The notes beneath the pieces were generated by a model that made no database searches, had not been told where the DNA came from, and was given only the letters and a program-made list of their open reading frames with translations. Shown piece after piece: positions 54,670 to 63,825 of a stretch of 64,000 nt of DNA (positions are counted from its first letter, which is position 1; the number at the start of each line of letters is the position of its first letter). The position numbers and the translations under genes are program-made. The DNA is from Marinomonas sargassi (GTDB taxonomy: Bacteria > Pseudomonadota > Gammaproteobacteria > Pseudomonadales > Marinomonadaceae), in the NCBI RefSeq assembly GCF_025716875.1, contig NZ_JAOVZB010000001.1, positions 434,001 to 498,000 of the forward strand. Reading direction: 5' to 3'.

Positions 54670-55686
54670 ATGACGCTGCAAATGCCTTTGAAACTCATAA
54701 ACTGGACACTAGGCCTATGCTTAGTCGCCAGTTTAACGGGTTGCTTAAACGCTAAACAGGAAGCCGCTTCTACCCAGAAGTTGCCCGATTGGGTGACCTC
54801 GCCACCGTCAAACAGCTCCCACATATATGGAGTCGGTAGCGCGAGTCGCATCGAAAATTTAGCCTTAGCGTTTGCTCAAGCTGAACAAAATGGCAACGCT
54901 CAGATTGCCCAACAGCTGCGCACTCAAGTAAGCCAGCTCAACACCCAAGATACTCAAGTCATATCAAACGGCAACAGCGAACAAGTCACTAAGCTTCAGT
55001 CTGCTTATACTCAAGTTCGCACAGCTCCCATTGAGCTAGAACAAACCAAAAACGAAGCACGCTTTACCGCTGATAACTACGTCTATGCTTTGCAGTCCAT
55101 TAATAGAACACGTTTAATCAGCAAACTCAGCGAACAACTCGCAGAGCTAGATACTGACATTCTTAGACAAGCTGAGAGCATAACCCTTCATGGCGAACCC
55201 AAAACCGCTGATTGGCAAAGTTTTATGCGTCTTATCCCCTTGTTCGCTCAACGAGCAAGGTATGTAGAGCAACTCAATTTATACTCGCAACAAAGCCGCG
55301 TTTTAGGTGAAGCAAACCAAGAGATTGCAGGGATAGAGTCAGCACTCAACAAGGCCTTATTACACTATGGTTTTGATACATCGAAAACCCACCTCGCAAG
55401 TCAATTATCCAGTGCTTTATCCACATACGGACTTAGCCCTAAGCAAGATTCTGTATTCACGTTAAGGAGTAAGGGGCAATCTAATATAGAAACCCAAAGT
55501 GGACGTTTCTATGCATTCGAAGAAGGCAGTCTTGAATTATTATCACCAAAGGGAGAGCTGCTTGGCTCATGGAACATTCAAGCAAGGGGTATCGCAAAAA
55601 ATCAAGAAAGCGCACTTAATAAAGCGGCTGAGAATTGGGCCAGTCAAGCAATTGATTCCATGTTTCTGTGGCTAACGAAAAGATAA
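54670..55686 (+). CDS. LPP20-family lipoprotein
   Basis: This is a 338-residue lipoprotein (lipobox LVASLTGC). The segment LPDWVTSPPSNSSHIYGVGSA, followed by ALAFAQAEQNGNAQIAQQL, is the LPP20-like module. A long helical region extends from residue 60 to 240. The tail QESALNKAAENWASQAID resembles the Ala-rich C-termini of the family. It lies 2 bp after the LpoB gene. The role is unknown; such lipoproteins often pair with LpoB in this operon type. Confidence 0.78.
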   Translation: MTLQMPLKLINWTLGLCLVASLTGCLNAKQEAASTQKLPDWVTSPPSNSSHIYGVGSASRIENLALAFAQAEQNGNAQIAQQLRTQVSQLNTQDTQVISNGNSEQVTKLQSAYTQVRTAPIELEQTKNEARFTADNYVYALQSINRTRLISKLSEQLAELDTDILRQAESITLHGEPKTADWQSFMRLIPLFAQRARYVEQLNLYSQQSRVLGEANQEIAGIESALNKALLHYGFDTSKTHLASQLSSALSTYGLSPKQDSVFTLRSKGQSNIETQSGRFYAFEEGSLELLSPKGELLGSWNIQARGIAKNQESALNKAAENWASQAIDSMFLWLTKR

Positions 55687-55855
55687 AATTAACCATTTAA
55701 CTTATTACATTTTAAGTTCTGACATACCTTTTGGCTCCCTCCCACTTTATACGTATTCCCCCTAATAAAAATGTCATCAAAATGTCACAAAGCTGCCATA
55801 TGCTGTCTCTCGAAATATTACATAAGATTACACTATTGAAAGAGCAGCAGTTCAT

Positions 55856-57643
55856 ATGCCCGATACTCACGATCTTGCTTTATTTGACAGAATTCTCCTA
55901 GATAAGTTGATTACACCTTACTTTCAGCCTATCTATGACCTGAGTACGGGTAAAATATACGGCCATGAAGCACTGTCTCGCGGACCTAAAAACTCTACCT
56001 TATTTTCACCTGACCCACTCTTTTCCCTTGCTCAAAAAGAAGGTCGATTACACGAATTAGAACTCCTGTGCCGCGAAAAAGCCCTGTCCAAGTTTTCTGC
56101 TTTAGCGTTGAAAGGCCGCTTATTCCTCAATGTCAGCGCTTCTTTACTAGCCTCTCCATACCATGAGTCTGGAATGACCCTTTCTATTCTGAATGAGCTT
56201 GGCCTTAATCAGAGTGATATTGTGATTGAGCTTTCAGAAAAATATCCATACGACCACAATGGCTTACCCAGAAACAGCGTCGACCATTATCGTGATATGG
56301 GATTTAAAGTCGCTATTGATGACTTGGGCGCTGGCTACTCAGGGCTACAATTATGGTCAGAGCTGCGTCCAGATACAGTAAAAATAGATCGACACTTCAT
56401 CCAAGATATCGATAAAGATGAGATTAAACGCGAGTTCGTGCGATCTATTTTAACTATATCCCAAAGCTTGAATTGTGAACTTATTGCTGAAGGCATAGAA
56501 ACCAAACAAGAGCTTGATCAGCTTATTGAGATGGGTATCACACTAGGACAAGGCTACTTCCTCGGCCGCCCTACTGACTCGCCAGACTTTTCTACAAACC
56601 ACTACTTGGTACAGCAAGCAAAAAGGCGCGCTCAGTTTCAGATCAACCACTCTGAAACAGTACAGACACTATGTCGACCAACGCCTTATTTAAACGAAAC
56701 TCATTTATTAGAAGACGCTTCACAATATTTCAGTAAGCACAAAGAATTGTCTACTATCCCTGTGCTCAACCACCTAGAACAGCCTATTGGTGTAATACGT
56801 AAGTACCAATTACACGAGCTTTTTTCCAGCCCCTACGGGCGTGCTTTATACGAACAAAAGCCTGTTTCTTATCTACTAAATCCAGACGCATTAATTGTTG
56901 AACATAATGTCAGCCTTTCCAGTGTGTCCACCCAACTTACCAACAAAGATGCAGAAGCCTTAAGCAATGAAATTATTGTCACAAGGGAAGGAAAATACCT
57001 TGGTATAGGCCATTTAAGAGATCTGCTTAAGCGCATTACAGAACTAAAAATTCAGAATGCGACATACTCCAACCCTCTTACTCTCTTGCCCGGCAATGTG
57101 CCTATACACAGAGAAGTCAGTCGACGTTTATTAGCGCAACAAGATTTCCATGTTGCCTATTTCGATTTGAATGACTTTAAACCTTTCAATGACTTTTTTG
57201 GCTATTCAAAAGGCGATGACATCATTCAATTACTTGGTAATGTCATTAAAGATTGCGTGTCTCCGGACAATAACTTTATAGGCCACATTGGTGGCGACGA
57301 CTTTGTAGTCATTTTCGGAAATACTGACTGGAAACAAGAATGCAACAACATACTCACTCAATTTAGCGAAGCCGTCAGCCAGTTTTACTCTGCTGACATG
57401 TTGCAAGAGGGAGGAGTCTGGACAAAAGACCGTCAAGGTGAAATGCGCTTTCACGCCATTCTTAGTTTGGCAATTGGTGTTGTAAAACCTAATCCTGCGA
57501 TTTGTGATAATCACCACCAAGTAGCTGAAATGGCCGCCCAAGCCAAAAAATCGGCAAAACAAAAAGGCGGTAACAACCTTTATATACAACCTAGTTTTGT
57601 TGCCTACATGTCAGGGCCAGAACAACAGTCTTTTGTGATCTAA
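55856..57643 (+). CDS. EAL-CBS-GGDEF signalling protein, probable c-di-GMP phosphodiesterase
   Basis: This 595-residue cytosolic protein has an N-terminal EAL domain (about 10-245), a CBS-like pair (about 285-400) and a C-terminal GGDEF domain (about 430-580). In the EAL domain the catalytic set appears complete: HEALSR, LFLNVSASLL, VIELSE, AIDDLGAGYSG, VKIDR, AEGIET and GYFLGRP. The GGDEF motif is IGGDDF (Asp for Glu at the third position of the EF side), which may make it a GTP-binding regulator rather than a cyclase. The CBS segment may sense nucleotides. It stands alone before the LpxH-like gene. Confidence 0.9.
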   Translation: MPDTHDLALFDRILLDKLITPYFQPIYDLSTGKIYGHEALSRGPKNSTLFSPDPLFSLAQKEGRLHELELLCREKALSKFSALALKGRLFLNVSASLLASPYHESGMTLSILNELGLNQSDIVIELSEKYPYDHNGLPRNSVDHYRDMGFKVAIDDLGAGYSGLQLWSELRPDTVKIDRHFIQDIDKDEIKREFVRSILTISQSLNCELIAEGIETKQELDQLIEMGITLGQGYFLGRPTDSPDFSTNHYLVQQAKRRAQFQINHSETVQTLCRPTPYLNETHLLEDASQYFSKHKELSTIPVLNHLEQPIGVIRKYQLHELFSSPYGRALYEQKPVSYLLNPDALIVEHNVSLSSVSTQLTNKDAEALSNEIIVTREGKYLGIGHLRDLLKRITELKIQNATYSNPLTLLPGNVPIHREVSRRLLAQQDFHVAYFDLNDFKPFNDFFGYSKGDDIIQLLGNVIKDCVSPDNNFIGHIGGDDFVVIFGNTDWKQECNNILTQFSEAVSQFYSADMLQEGGVWTKDRQGEMRFHAILSLAIGVVKPNPAICDNHHQVAEMAAQAKKSAKQKGGNNLYIQPSFVAYMSGPEQQSFVI

Positions 57644-57712
57644 TTGTCATAAAGTAAACACATAGCTGTCATAAATCGCCTCTAGTCTAGAACTAAATAA
57701 CTGGAGGTATTT

Positions 57713-58516
57713 ATGCAGACAACATTTCGATCCGTGTTCATTTCTGATGTTCATTTAGGAACAAAAGCCTGTCAGGCAACCCACCTTTTAAACTTTCTGA
57801 AAAACATTCAAACTGACACCCTCTACCTAGTGGGCGACATTATTGACCTTCAAGAAATGCAGCATAAAGCCCATTTCATTGATAGCCATCACCAAGTTGT
57901 GGACCAAGTATTGAGCATGGCTCGTACTGGCACAAGAGTGGTTTTCATCCCGGGCAATCATGATGCTTTTTTCCGTAAGTTCGCAGGGCAAACTTTGTCA
58001 GGCATTGAAATAAAACTAAATGATAGGCACAAAACAGCCAATGGCCGTACCTTCCATGTTAGCCATGGCGATGAATTCGATCAGATGGTAAAAATCAGCC
58101 CTATCATGCTCGCTATTGGCGACAAAGCTCACGGTCTCATGTTGTCACTCAATCAATGGATTAACAGAATAAGACGCTTTGCAGGATTACCTTATTGGTC
58201 ACTAGCAGGCTACTTAAAAAGTCACATTGGCAAAGCCAAAGAATTTATCGACCGCTTTGAAACGGCAGCACTTAAGTCGGCTAAAAACCAAAAGCTCGAT
58301 GGCTATATTTGTGGGCACATTCACTTCGCTTCCTTCAAAGTAAAAGACAGCGTGCTTTACTGTAACGATGGGGACTGGGTTGAACATTGCACCGCACTGA
58401 CGGAGTCAGCATCAGGAGAAATGAGCTTAATACACTGGTCTGAGAATCCAAAAGTTCTTGCTACAGAGCCTGCTATCGAGAACTGGGAAGATGTTCCCGA
58501 AGCGGTAAACAGCTAA
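57713..58516 (+). CDS. LpxH-like UDP-2,3-diacylglucosamine diphosphatase family protein
   Basis: This is a 267-residue metallophosphoesterase. The metal motifs are SVFISDVHLGTKA, LVGDIIDLQEMQ, IPGNHDAFF, VSHGDEFD and GYICGHIHFASF, as in the UDP-2,3-diacylglucosamine diphosphatase group. It could serve lipid A synthesis or a related phosphatase role. It has no membrane segments. The ribosome site GGAGG precedes ATG. Confidence 0.85.
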   Translation: MQTTFRSVFISDVHLGTKACQATHLLNFLKNIQTDTLYLVGDIIDLQEMQHKAHFIDSHHQVVDQVLSMARTGTRVVFIPGNHDAFFRKFAGQTLSGIEIKLNDRHKTANGRTFHVSHGDEFDQMVKISPIMLAIGDKAHGLMLSLNQWINRIRRFAGLPYWSLAGYLKSHIGKAKEFIDRFETAALKSAKNQKLDGYICGHIHFASFKVKDSVLYCNDGDWVEHCTALTESASGEMSLIHWSENPKVLATEPAIENWEDVPEAVNS

Positions 58517-58537
58517 CAAAAATAGGGCAAGGTCGCC

Positions 58538-59203
58538 TTATTGATTACTCGATAAACGTGTACGCCCTCCGCCAAGTTGGTTTAAGTCATGAAGCCGGCA
58601 ATCTGGTCCTTGGTAGGCCACTTGCGCTAATAGTAATTCAGCCGTCGCAAGTGCGTCTGTCAGCGCATCATGGCCTGCATAGGCAGGCAAGCCATAGCGT
58701 TCCCGACAGTTATCTAGACGAAAGCCCCCCTCTTGAATAGGCTGCTGACTTCGGTTGGCTTTGGTCCGTTCGATGGCTAACGTATCTAGCCACGATAAAG
58801 AGAAGTTAGAAAAGGACTCTTGTTGCCAGATTTTCTTTAAGAATCCCAGCTCCATAGGAGCATGATGCATCACTAGAACCCGATTCCTGAGCAGCTGTCG
58901 CAGGTAACGTAATACACTTTCTTGCCTTTTCCCCTGACTTTGTACATCTGCTTCGGTAATCATATGGATGCCAACCTGCTCATCAATTGGCGCATTTTCT
59001 AACACTATATGTCGGGCGCTTCCTAGTTCAATTAAGCCATCCTGAATACACACCCAACCCAAGCTCACAATGCTGTCTTGCTTAGGATTTAGTCCTGATG
59101 TCTCAATATCCAAGACGAGGTAATCCCACTCGGCCCAGTTTTTTTGGTTGGCTTGGTAATTTTCCCAAGCATTTTTAACATGTTGTAGCAGTCCTGCTGG
59201 CAT
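58538..59203 (-). CDS. DnaQ-like 3'-5' exonuclease
   Basis: This 221-residue protein carries the DEDDh exonuclease pattern: YLVLDIETSGLNPKQDSIVSLG (Asp, Glu), HHAPMELGFL and the C-terminal HDALTDALATAELLLAQV (His, Asp). It starts directly after the stop of the DUF294 protein, so the two are co-translated. It resembles the DNA polymerase III epsilon-like exonucleases found with CBS/DUF294 proteins in relatives. Its substrate is not established. Confidence 0.9.
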   Translation of the reverse strand: MPAGLLQHVKNAWENYQANQKNWAEWDYLVLDIETSGLNPKQDSIVSLGWVCIQDGLIELGSARHIVLENAPIDEQVGIHMITEADVQSQGKRQESVLRYLRQLLRNRVLVMHHAPMELGFLKKIWQQESFSNFSLSWLDTLAIERTKANRSQQPIQEGGFRLDNCRERYGLPAYAGHDALTDALATAELLLAQVAYQGPDCRLHDLNQLGGGRTRLSSNQ

Positions 59204-61069
59204 TTAACTGAACCCTCGCAGAAAGTTTTGCTGGGCCATTTCTTGGGCGTCTGCGATCATACTAAAAGTCGTTTTTAACTGTTTACGCTCCAGAGGACTC
59301 AGATCCTTCGGGTCCAAGTAAGAACTCACATCCCCCAGCGATTGCCAATGGGAGCATTGGGTACCAAGGCGTAATTCATTAAGCTGCTCCCATGCATCCA
59401 TCAAGTTACGAGCCGTATCCTTGCTAACCTTCTTCTCCTTTAATGCCTGCTCCAGTCTATCAAGAGTACTGATACGGTAGGTTTGGCAAGACAAGCCATA
59501 TAAGCGTGCTAGGTCATTAATCAAAGCCAACCCCTGATGCTTCAAATCAAGCTGGTGTTTATGCTCCCCTGAAGATTCCAATAAAAAGTGCCTGAAAAAA
59601 CCTAAAGGAGGCTTAGAGGCAATAGCTCCTCGCGTCATAGTGGCTAGGAAAACACTGTTTTTACTCACTTCAGATAACATATTGCGAATCACGTCCATCA
59701 GGTCATCTTCTTGCCCGTAAATACAGCGAATATCAAAAAAGATACTGGCATGTAACAAATCTGCAGGAGTGCTATTTCTTATCCAACTAGAAAAGGTGTT
59801 TTGCCATTGGGCTTTAGTTTTTCGCCATTCAGGATTGCTTGCCATAATGTTGCCGGGGCAAAGGCGGATACCACAGGCCGCTAGTCCTTGGCAGACGTAG
59901 TCAGACAGGTTAGCAAAGTACTGACTTTCTTCTACCGTAGGCTCCCGCTCCAACATCAAAGCATTGTCTTGGTCGCTACCAAGGGATTGGTCTTCTCGTG
60001 CTTGCGAACCAAATACCAAAAATTGGAAATCCATAGGCGCTGGGCCTAATTTTTCAAGCGCTAACTCAATTAAACGCCGAGTTAAGTTGTCACTCAAAGT
60101 AGCCAACACCTTACCCACGTCTACCGATTTCATATCCGTAATGACTAGGTTAATCATCAGAGTTGGCCACTGTTTACACACCACAGCGACACCTTCTAGA
60201 GATTGTTGACGGTTAATCTGTTTAATCAACAATAAAGGGCTTAATTCTTGATGGCGCAGTAAATCAGCCGCCGTCAGCATGCCCACCGCTCTATGGTCAT
60301 CATCTACAATTGGCAGGTGATGTATATTGCTTTCGCTCATGAGAGTTTGCGCCTGCATGACCAAAGCGTCGTTCAGCAATACCACTGGATTCTCTGTCAT
60401 CACATCTCGTACTAATGAGTCTGCCGAACCGCCCACGGCCAATATTCGCGAACGTAAATCTCGATCTGTTACTATGCCCTGCAATCGCTTCTCTTCGACC
60501 ACCAGAATCGAGCTGACTCGTGCTTCCGTCATGCGTAAAGCAATTGCTTGTACAGTCTCATTTGGCGATGCCAAAACAAGATTCTGCGTCATAATATGAG
60601 TGATAGGTGTAGAAAGCTGGAGGGCGGGAGAGGCTAACTCATGACTTTGTGTACGAGACACTTTACGCAATCGATTATGCAATGTGTGCTCAAAAAACAG
60701 GCCGAAGGCTTCGTTTTTATCCAGTCTTTCTTCAAAGCGCGCCTTATCAAATCGATAAACCAAGCTGTCCTCTAAGGCAATAACCTGAAGCCCTTGCGGG
60801 TTTTGTTCTAGTAAGGTCGACATGCCAAAACATTCGCCATCGGCAATTTGATCAACTAAGCCACCCTTTGCCGTTCTAATCTCGCAAGCGCCACGGCGAA
60901 TCAGGTGAACAGTTGCCGCTTTATCACTTAGCTGAAGGGTTTGCCCCTGACGAACATACAGCATAGAAACGCCCAGCAGTAATTGGCTCATCTCAAATGC
61001 ATTCAAGTGAGCAAATGGCGGTATCGATGATACAAATTTCTGCACTTCTGGAATGTCTATCGCCGTCAC
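59204..61069 (-). CDS. cNMP-binding / CBS / DUF294 nucleotidyltransferase-like protein
   Basis: This 621-residue protein has three parts: a cyclic-nucleotide-binding domain (about 1-140; GECFGMSTLLEQNPQGL), a CBS pair (about 155-280; MTEARVSSILVVEEKRLQGI and the later SNIHHLPIVDDDHRAVG), and a nucleotidyltransferase-like DUF294 domain (about 310-450) with GSQAREDQSLGSDQDNAL, a pattern recalling GlnD-type uridylyltransferases. A helical C-terminal domain follows. It lies directly upstream of the exonuclease and is first in that operon. It is likely a regulatory or signalling protein; the exact function is unknown. Confidence 0.88.
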   Translation of the reverse strand: MTAIDIPEVQKFVSSIPPFAHLNAFEMSQLLLGVSMLYVRQGQTLQLSDKAATVHLIRRGACEIRTAKGGLVDQIADGECFGMSTLLEQNPQGLQVIALEDSLVYRFDKARFEERLDKNEAFGLFFEHTLHNRLRKVSRTQSHELASPALQLSTPITHIMTQNLVLASPNETVQAIALRMTEARVSSILVVEEKRLQGIVTDRDLRSRILAVGGSADSLVRDVMTENPVVLLNDALVMQAQTLMSESNIHHLPIVDDDHRAVGMLTAADLLRHQELSPLLLIKQINRQQSLEGVAVVCKQWPTLMINLVITDMKSVDVGKVLATLSDNLTRRLIELALEKLGPAPMDFQFLVFGSQAREDQSLGSDQDNALMLEREPTVEESQYFANLSDYVCQGLAACGIRLCPGNIMASNPEWRKTKAQWQNTFSSWIRNSTPADLLHASIFFDIRCIYGQEDDLMDVIRNMLSEVSKNSVFLATMTRGAIASKPPLGFFRHFLLESSGEHKHQLDLKHQGLALINDLARLYGLSCQTYRISTLDRLEQALKEKKVSKDTARNLMDAWEQLNELRLGTQCSHWQSLGDVSSYLDPKDLSPLERKQLKTTFSMIADAQEMAQQNFLRGFS

Positions 61070-61202
61070 TGTGAGCTACTCCCTAAAAACCAGTCTTGCC
61101 TAAATCAGGTATTACCTAAACCCGATATTTCCTACATTACGGTATTTTCTGAACACTATAGCTATAGAGTGTGCGCCTTTATTTTGTACAGCGACACCTA
61201 TC

Positions 61203-61218
61203 TTAGACCAATGTCTAA
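61203..61218. promoter_or_regulatory. Inverted repeat TTAGAC-N4-GTCTAA
   Basis: TTAGAC (61203-61208) and GTCTAA (61213-61218) form a 6-4-6 dyad in the gntK upstream region. It may be an operator. No regulator can be assigned. Confidence 0.3.
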
Positions 61219-61236
61219 AGCCTTATTCTCTGATAC

Positions 61237-61250
61237 CTAAAACGTTTTAG
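61237..61250. promoter_or_regulatory. Perfect palindrome CTAAAACGTTTTAG, LacI-family-like operator
   Basis: This 14-bp perfect palindrome has the AAACGTTT core typical of many LacI/GalR-family operators, 99 bp before the gntK start. Gluconate regulators of GntR (LacI family) often control gntK. No such regulator gene is in the window. Confidence 0.45.
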
Positions 61251-61348
61251 TTGATCCCTCTCACGACTAACACCTAACATATAGCTCGCCCTTTCACCCA
61301 GAAAGCCCTATTGGAAAAGCTCAAAAAACAACAAATGGACAACAGGTA

Positions 61349-61843
61349 ATGAACAAGAAAATCGTCGTGTTAGGTGTATCTGGCTCAGGTAAGTCATTAA
61401 TAGGTCAAAAAATCGCGCAAGTGTTAGGATATGTTTTTCTCGATGGTGATGATTTCCATAGTGAAGCGAATGTCAGCAAGATGCGACAAGGTATCCCTCT
61501 TAACGACGAAGACCGATCCGATTGGCTCATCACACTCAACCAAGAGTTACAGAACCACGACCGAGTTGTACTTGCCTGCTCTGCCTTAAAGCCACAATAC
61601 CGCGCACAACTTAGAAACAACCTAGATGATATTTCGATGCTTTATTTGAAAGGAGATTTCGACACCATTTGGCAACGCCATCAGCAGCGGGAAAACCATT
61701 ATTTCAATGGAAAAGACATGCTGGAAAGCCAATTTGCTACCTTGGTTGAGCCAAGTGAGCAAGAAGCCCATCACATTGATATCAAAAAACCCGTAAATGA
61801 GGTGTTAAAGCAGGCATTAGCGACCCTCATAAAAACAAAATAA
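61349..61843 (+). CDS. gntK: Gluconokinase
   Basis: GntK phosphorylates gluconate to 6-phosphogluconate. It has 164 residues. The P-loop is VVLGVSGSGKSLIGQKIA; DGDDFHSEANVSKMRQGIPLNDEDRSDWL and VVLACSALKPQYRAQLR are typical. The gene stands alone. No gluconate permease or dehydratase is near. Confidence 0.95.
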   Translation: MNKKIVVLGVSGSGKSLIGQKIAQVLGYVFLDGDDFHSEANVSKMRQGIPLNDEDRSDWLITLNQELQNHDRVVLACSALKPQYRAQLRNNLDDISMLYLKGDFDTIWQRHQQRENHYFNGKDMLESQFATLVEPSEQEAHHIDIKKPVNEVLKQALATLIKTK

Positions 61844-61878
61844 ATTAACATTTTCACGTTCAACAAACGCACAAATAT

Positions 61879-61896
61879 TAATAAGAAGTGTTATTA
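61879..61896. promoter_or_regulatory. Fur-box-like sequence before the siderophore transporter
   Basis: TAATAA (61879-61884) and TTATTA (61891-61896) form an AT-rich dyad 34 bp before the binding-protein start codon. It resembles a weak Fur site. The iron-transport context supports it, but the match is poor. Confidence 0.3.
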
Positions 61897-61929
61897 TTCG
61901 CCTTTCAAATTATAGAGAAGGAATTTCTA

Positions 61930-62817
61930 ATGCTTCGTGCACTCAACATACTCTTAACCACCCTATTATTTAGCCTCTCCTCGGCTGTTTTTGCGGTCTC
62001 CGTCGAAGACAGTAAAGGCACCTTTACTTTAGATTACGCACCAAAACGCATTGTGGTTTTAGAGTTCTCTTTTGCCGATGCCTTAGCCTCAGTTAATGTC
62101 AGCCCAGTAGGCATTGCGGATGACAAAAAACCAACCCGCGTATTAAAAGAAGTTCGCGATATTATTGGTGAATGGACATCTGTCGGTACTCGTTCACAGC
62201 CTAGCCTAGAAGTTATTTCTTCTTTAAAACCTGATCTAATTATTGCTGACATCAATCGTCATGAAGCAATCTATGAAGACCTAAAGAAAATTGCTCCCAC
62301 TGTGATTTTGCAATCACGGGGTGAAACCTACCAAGACAACCTAAAATCTGCTGCTATTATCGGCAAGGTTTTAGGAAAAGAAGGCGAAATGCAACAACGT
62401 CTGGCACAGCATAAAGACACCATGCAGCGCTTTGCCGAGCAACTGCCTAACGCAGTAGAAGTACAGTTTTCGATCGCTCGTAAAGACAACATGTACATTC
62501 ATACGGCAGATTCTTACGCAGGTGGTGTCATCAGAGCACTTGGTTTAAGCAACCCTGAAATCACCAAAGGCGACAAGGCTAGCCGCAAAGTTGGTTTGGA
62601 GCAATTACTCGCCATCAACCCTGAGCATTTGATTCTTGGGCCTTACAGCACACCCAATATAGTCGACACATGGAAAACAGAACCTTTATGGTCTGTCCTA
62701 AAAGTCGCTCAAAACGGTAACTTACACGAAGTAGACGCTAATGTTTGGTCGCGCTGCCGAGGCATTATGGCCGCAGAACGCATCGCTCAAGATCTTGTCA
62801 CGATTTTCCAAAAATAA
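61930..62817 (+). CDS. Iron-siderophore ABC transporter, periplasmic binding protein
   Basis: This is a 295-residue FecB/FhuD-type protein. The signal peptide (ALNILLTTLLFSLSSAVFA) is followed by SVEDSKGTFTLDYAPKRIVVLEFSFADALASV, the start of the ferric-siderophore binding domain. Later, LIIADINRHEAIYEDLKKIAPTV and ILGPYSTPNIVDTW are seen. The ATG at 61930 has AGAAGGA 8 bp upstream, so the longer frame to 61888 is rejected. The permease genes follow 3 bp after. The ligand is probably a ferric siderophore or ferric dicitrate. Confidence 0.92.
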   Translation: MLRALNILLTTLLFSLSSAVFAVSVEDSKGTFTLDYAPKRIVVLEFSFADALASVNVSPVGIADDKKPTRVLKEVRDIIGEWTSVGTRSQPSLEVISSLKPDLIIADINRHEAIYEDLKKIAPTVILQSRGETYQDNLKSAAIIGKVLGKEGEMQQRLAQHKDTMQRFAEQLPNAVEVQFSIARKDNMYIHTADSYAGGVIRALGLSNPEITKGDKASRKVGLEQLLAINPEHLILGPYSTPNIVDTWKTEPLWSVLKVAQNGNLHEVDANVWSRCRGIMAAERIAQDLVTIFQK

Positions 62818-62820
62818 TCT

Positions 62821-63825
62821 ATGTTGAACAGATTTAAAAAACAAAGCTACTTAGTACAATGCACGGCGCTCCTTGCTGTGCTTTGCCTGTTCATATGGTT
62901 GTCTTTGTTCTCTTGGTCTATCGTCCCAGTGAGTGCTTCGCAGGCGATCACGGCACTCTTTCAAACGGATAAAAGCATTATTGCCCACAGCATAGTGTTG
63001 GATCTTCGTTTACCACGAGCACTTATCGCTTGTACCGTTGGTGCCTGTTTAGCCGTCGCCGGTGCCATTATGCAAGGCCTTACTCGTAACCCGCTGGCTT
63101 CGCCCTCCGTTTTGGGAGTCAACGCGGGAGCGGCATTAGGTATGGCGACGGTGACTATTCTGGCACCTTCCTTTGGTTTATTTGGTTCTTCTGTTGCCGC
63201 TATGCTCGGAGGTGCTGTCACATGGGCTCTGGTAATGGTACTCGGCTCCGCATGGCGTGGCGGAGAGCATGGCCGCTTAGTGTTAGCAGGTGTCGCCATT
63301 TCCGCTTTATGTGCCGCCTTCACAAAAGCCATCCTTATTTTGCATGAAGACCAAGCCTCTGCTGTACTCACTTGGTTAGCTGGAACCGTTGCTAATGCAC
63401 GTTGGGGGCATTGGCACCAACTCTGGCCCATGGCACTCATTGGTCTAGTAGGTGCTCAGCTTATTACTCCCACTCTCAACTTACTAAACCTCGGCGAAGA
63501 CAATGCTCGTAGCTTAGGTATTAAGCTAGGTTGGGCTCGAATACTTTGTAGTATTTTGGTTCTGATTCTTGTGGCCGCAGCCTTGAGTGTTGCAGGCTCT
63601 ATTGCCTTTATCGGCTTGCTGGTTCCTCATATGGCAAGGTCATTAGTCGGCCATGATCATCGTAAATTATTGCCCATATCCGCTATGTTAGGCGCTTTAT
63701 TACTATTGGCTGCCGATATCATCAGTCGCCCGATTATCTTCCCTTTAGAAACCCCTGCAGGTGCTATCTTGGCGCTGATTGGTGCACCCTTTTTCATTTA
63801 CATGGTGAGTAGGCGCAATCGATGA
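62821..63825 (+). CDS. FecCD-family iron-siderophore permease
   Basis: This 334-residue inner-membrane protein has about ten membrane helices. The FecCD motifs are LRLPRALIACTVGACLAVAGAIMQGLTRNPLASPSVLGVNAGAA, LGWARILCSILVLILVAAALSVAGSIAFIGLLVPHMARSLVGHDHR and ETPAGAILALIGAPFFIYM. It is the first of two permease subunits. Its stop overlaps the next start (ATGA). Confidence 0.95.
   Translation: MLNRFKKQSYLVQCTALLAVLCLFIWLSLFSWSIVPVSASQAITALFQTDKSIIAHSIVLDLRLPRALIACTVGACLAVAGAIMQGLTRNPLASPSVLGVNAGAALGMATVTILAPSFGLFGSSVAAMLGGAVTWALVMVLGSAWRGGEHGRLVLAGVAISALCAAFTKAILILHEDQASAVLTWLAGTVANARWGHWHQLWPMALIGLVGAQLITPTLNLLNLGEDNARSLGIKLGWARILCSILVLILVAAALSVAGSIAFIGLLVPHMARSLVGHDHRKLLPISAMLGALLLLAADIISRPIIFPLETPAGAILALIGAPFFIYMVSRRNR

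Larger units (their letters stand above)
61070..61348. other. Divergent intergenic region between DUF294 gene and gntK
   Basis: No ORF is seen in this 279-bp region. It carries the two palindromes described separately at 61203-61218 and 61237-61250 and must hold promoters for both flanking genes. Confidence 0.45.
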
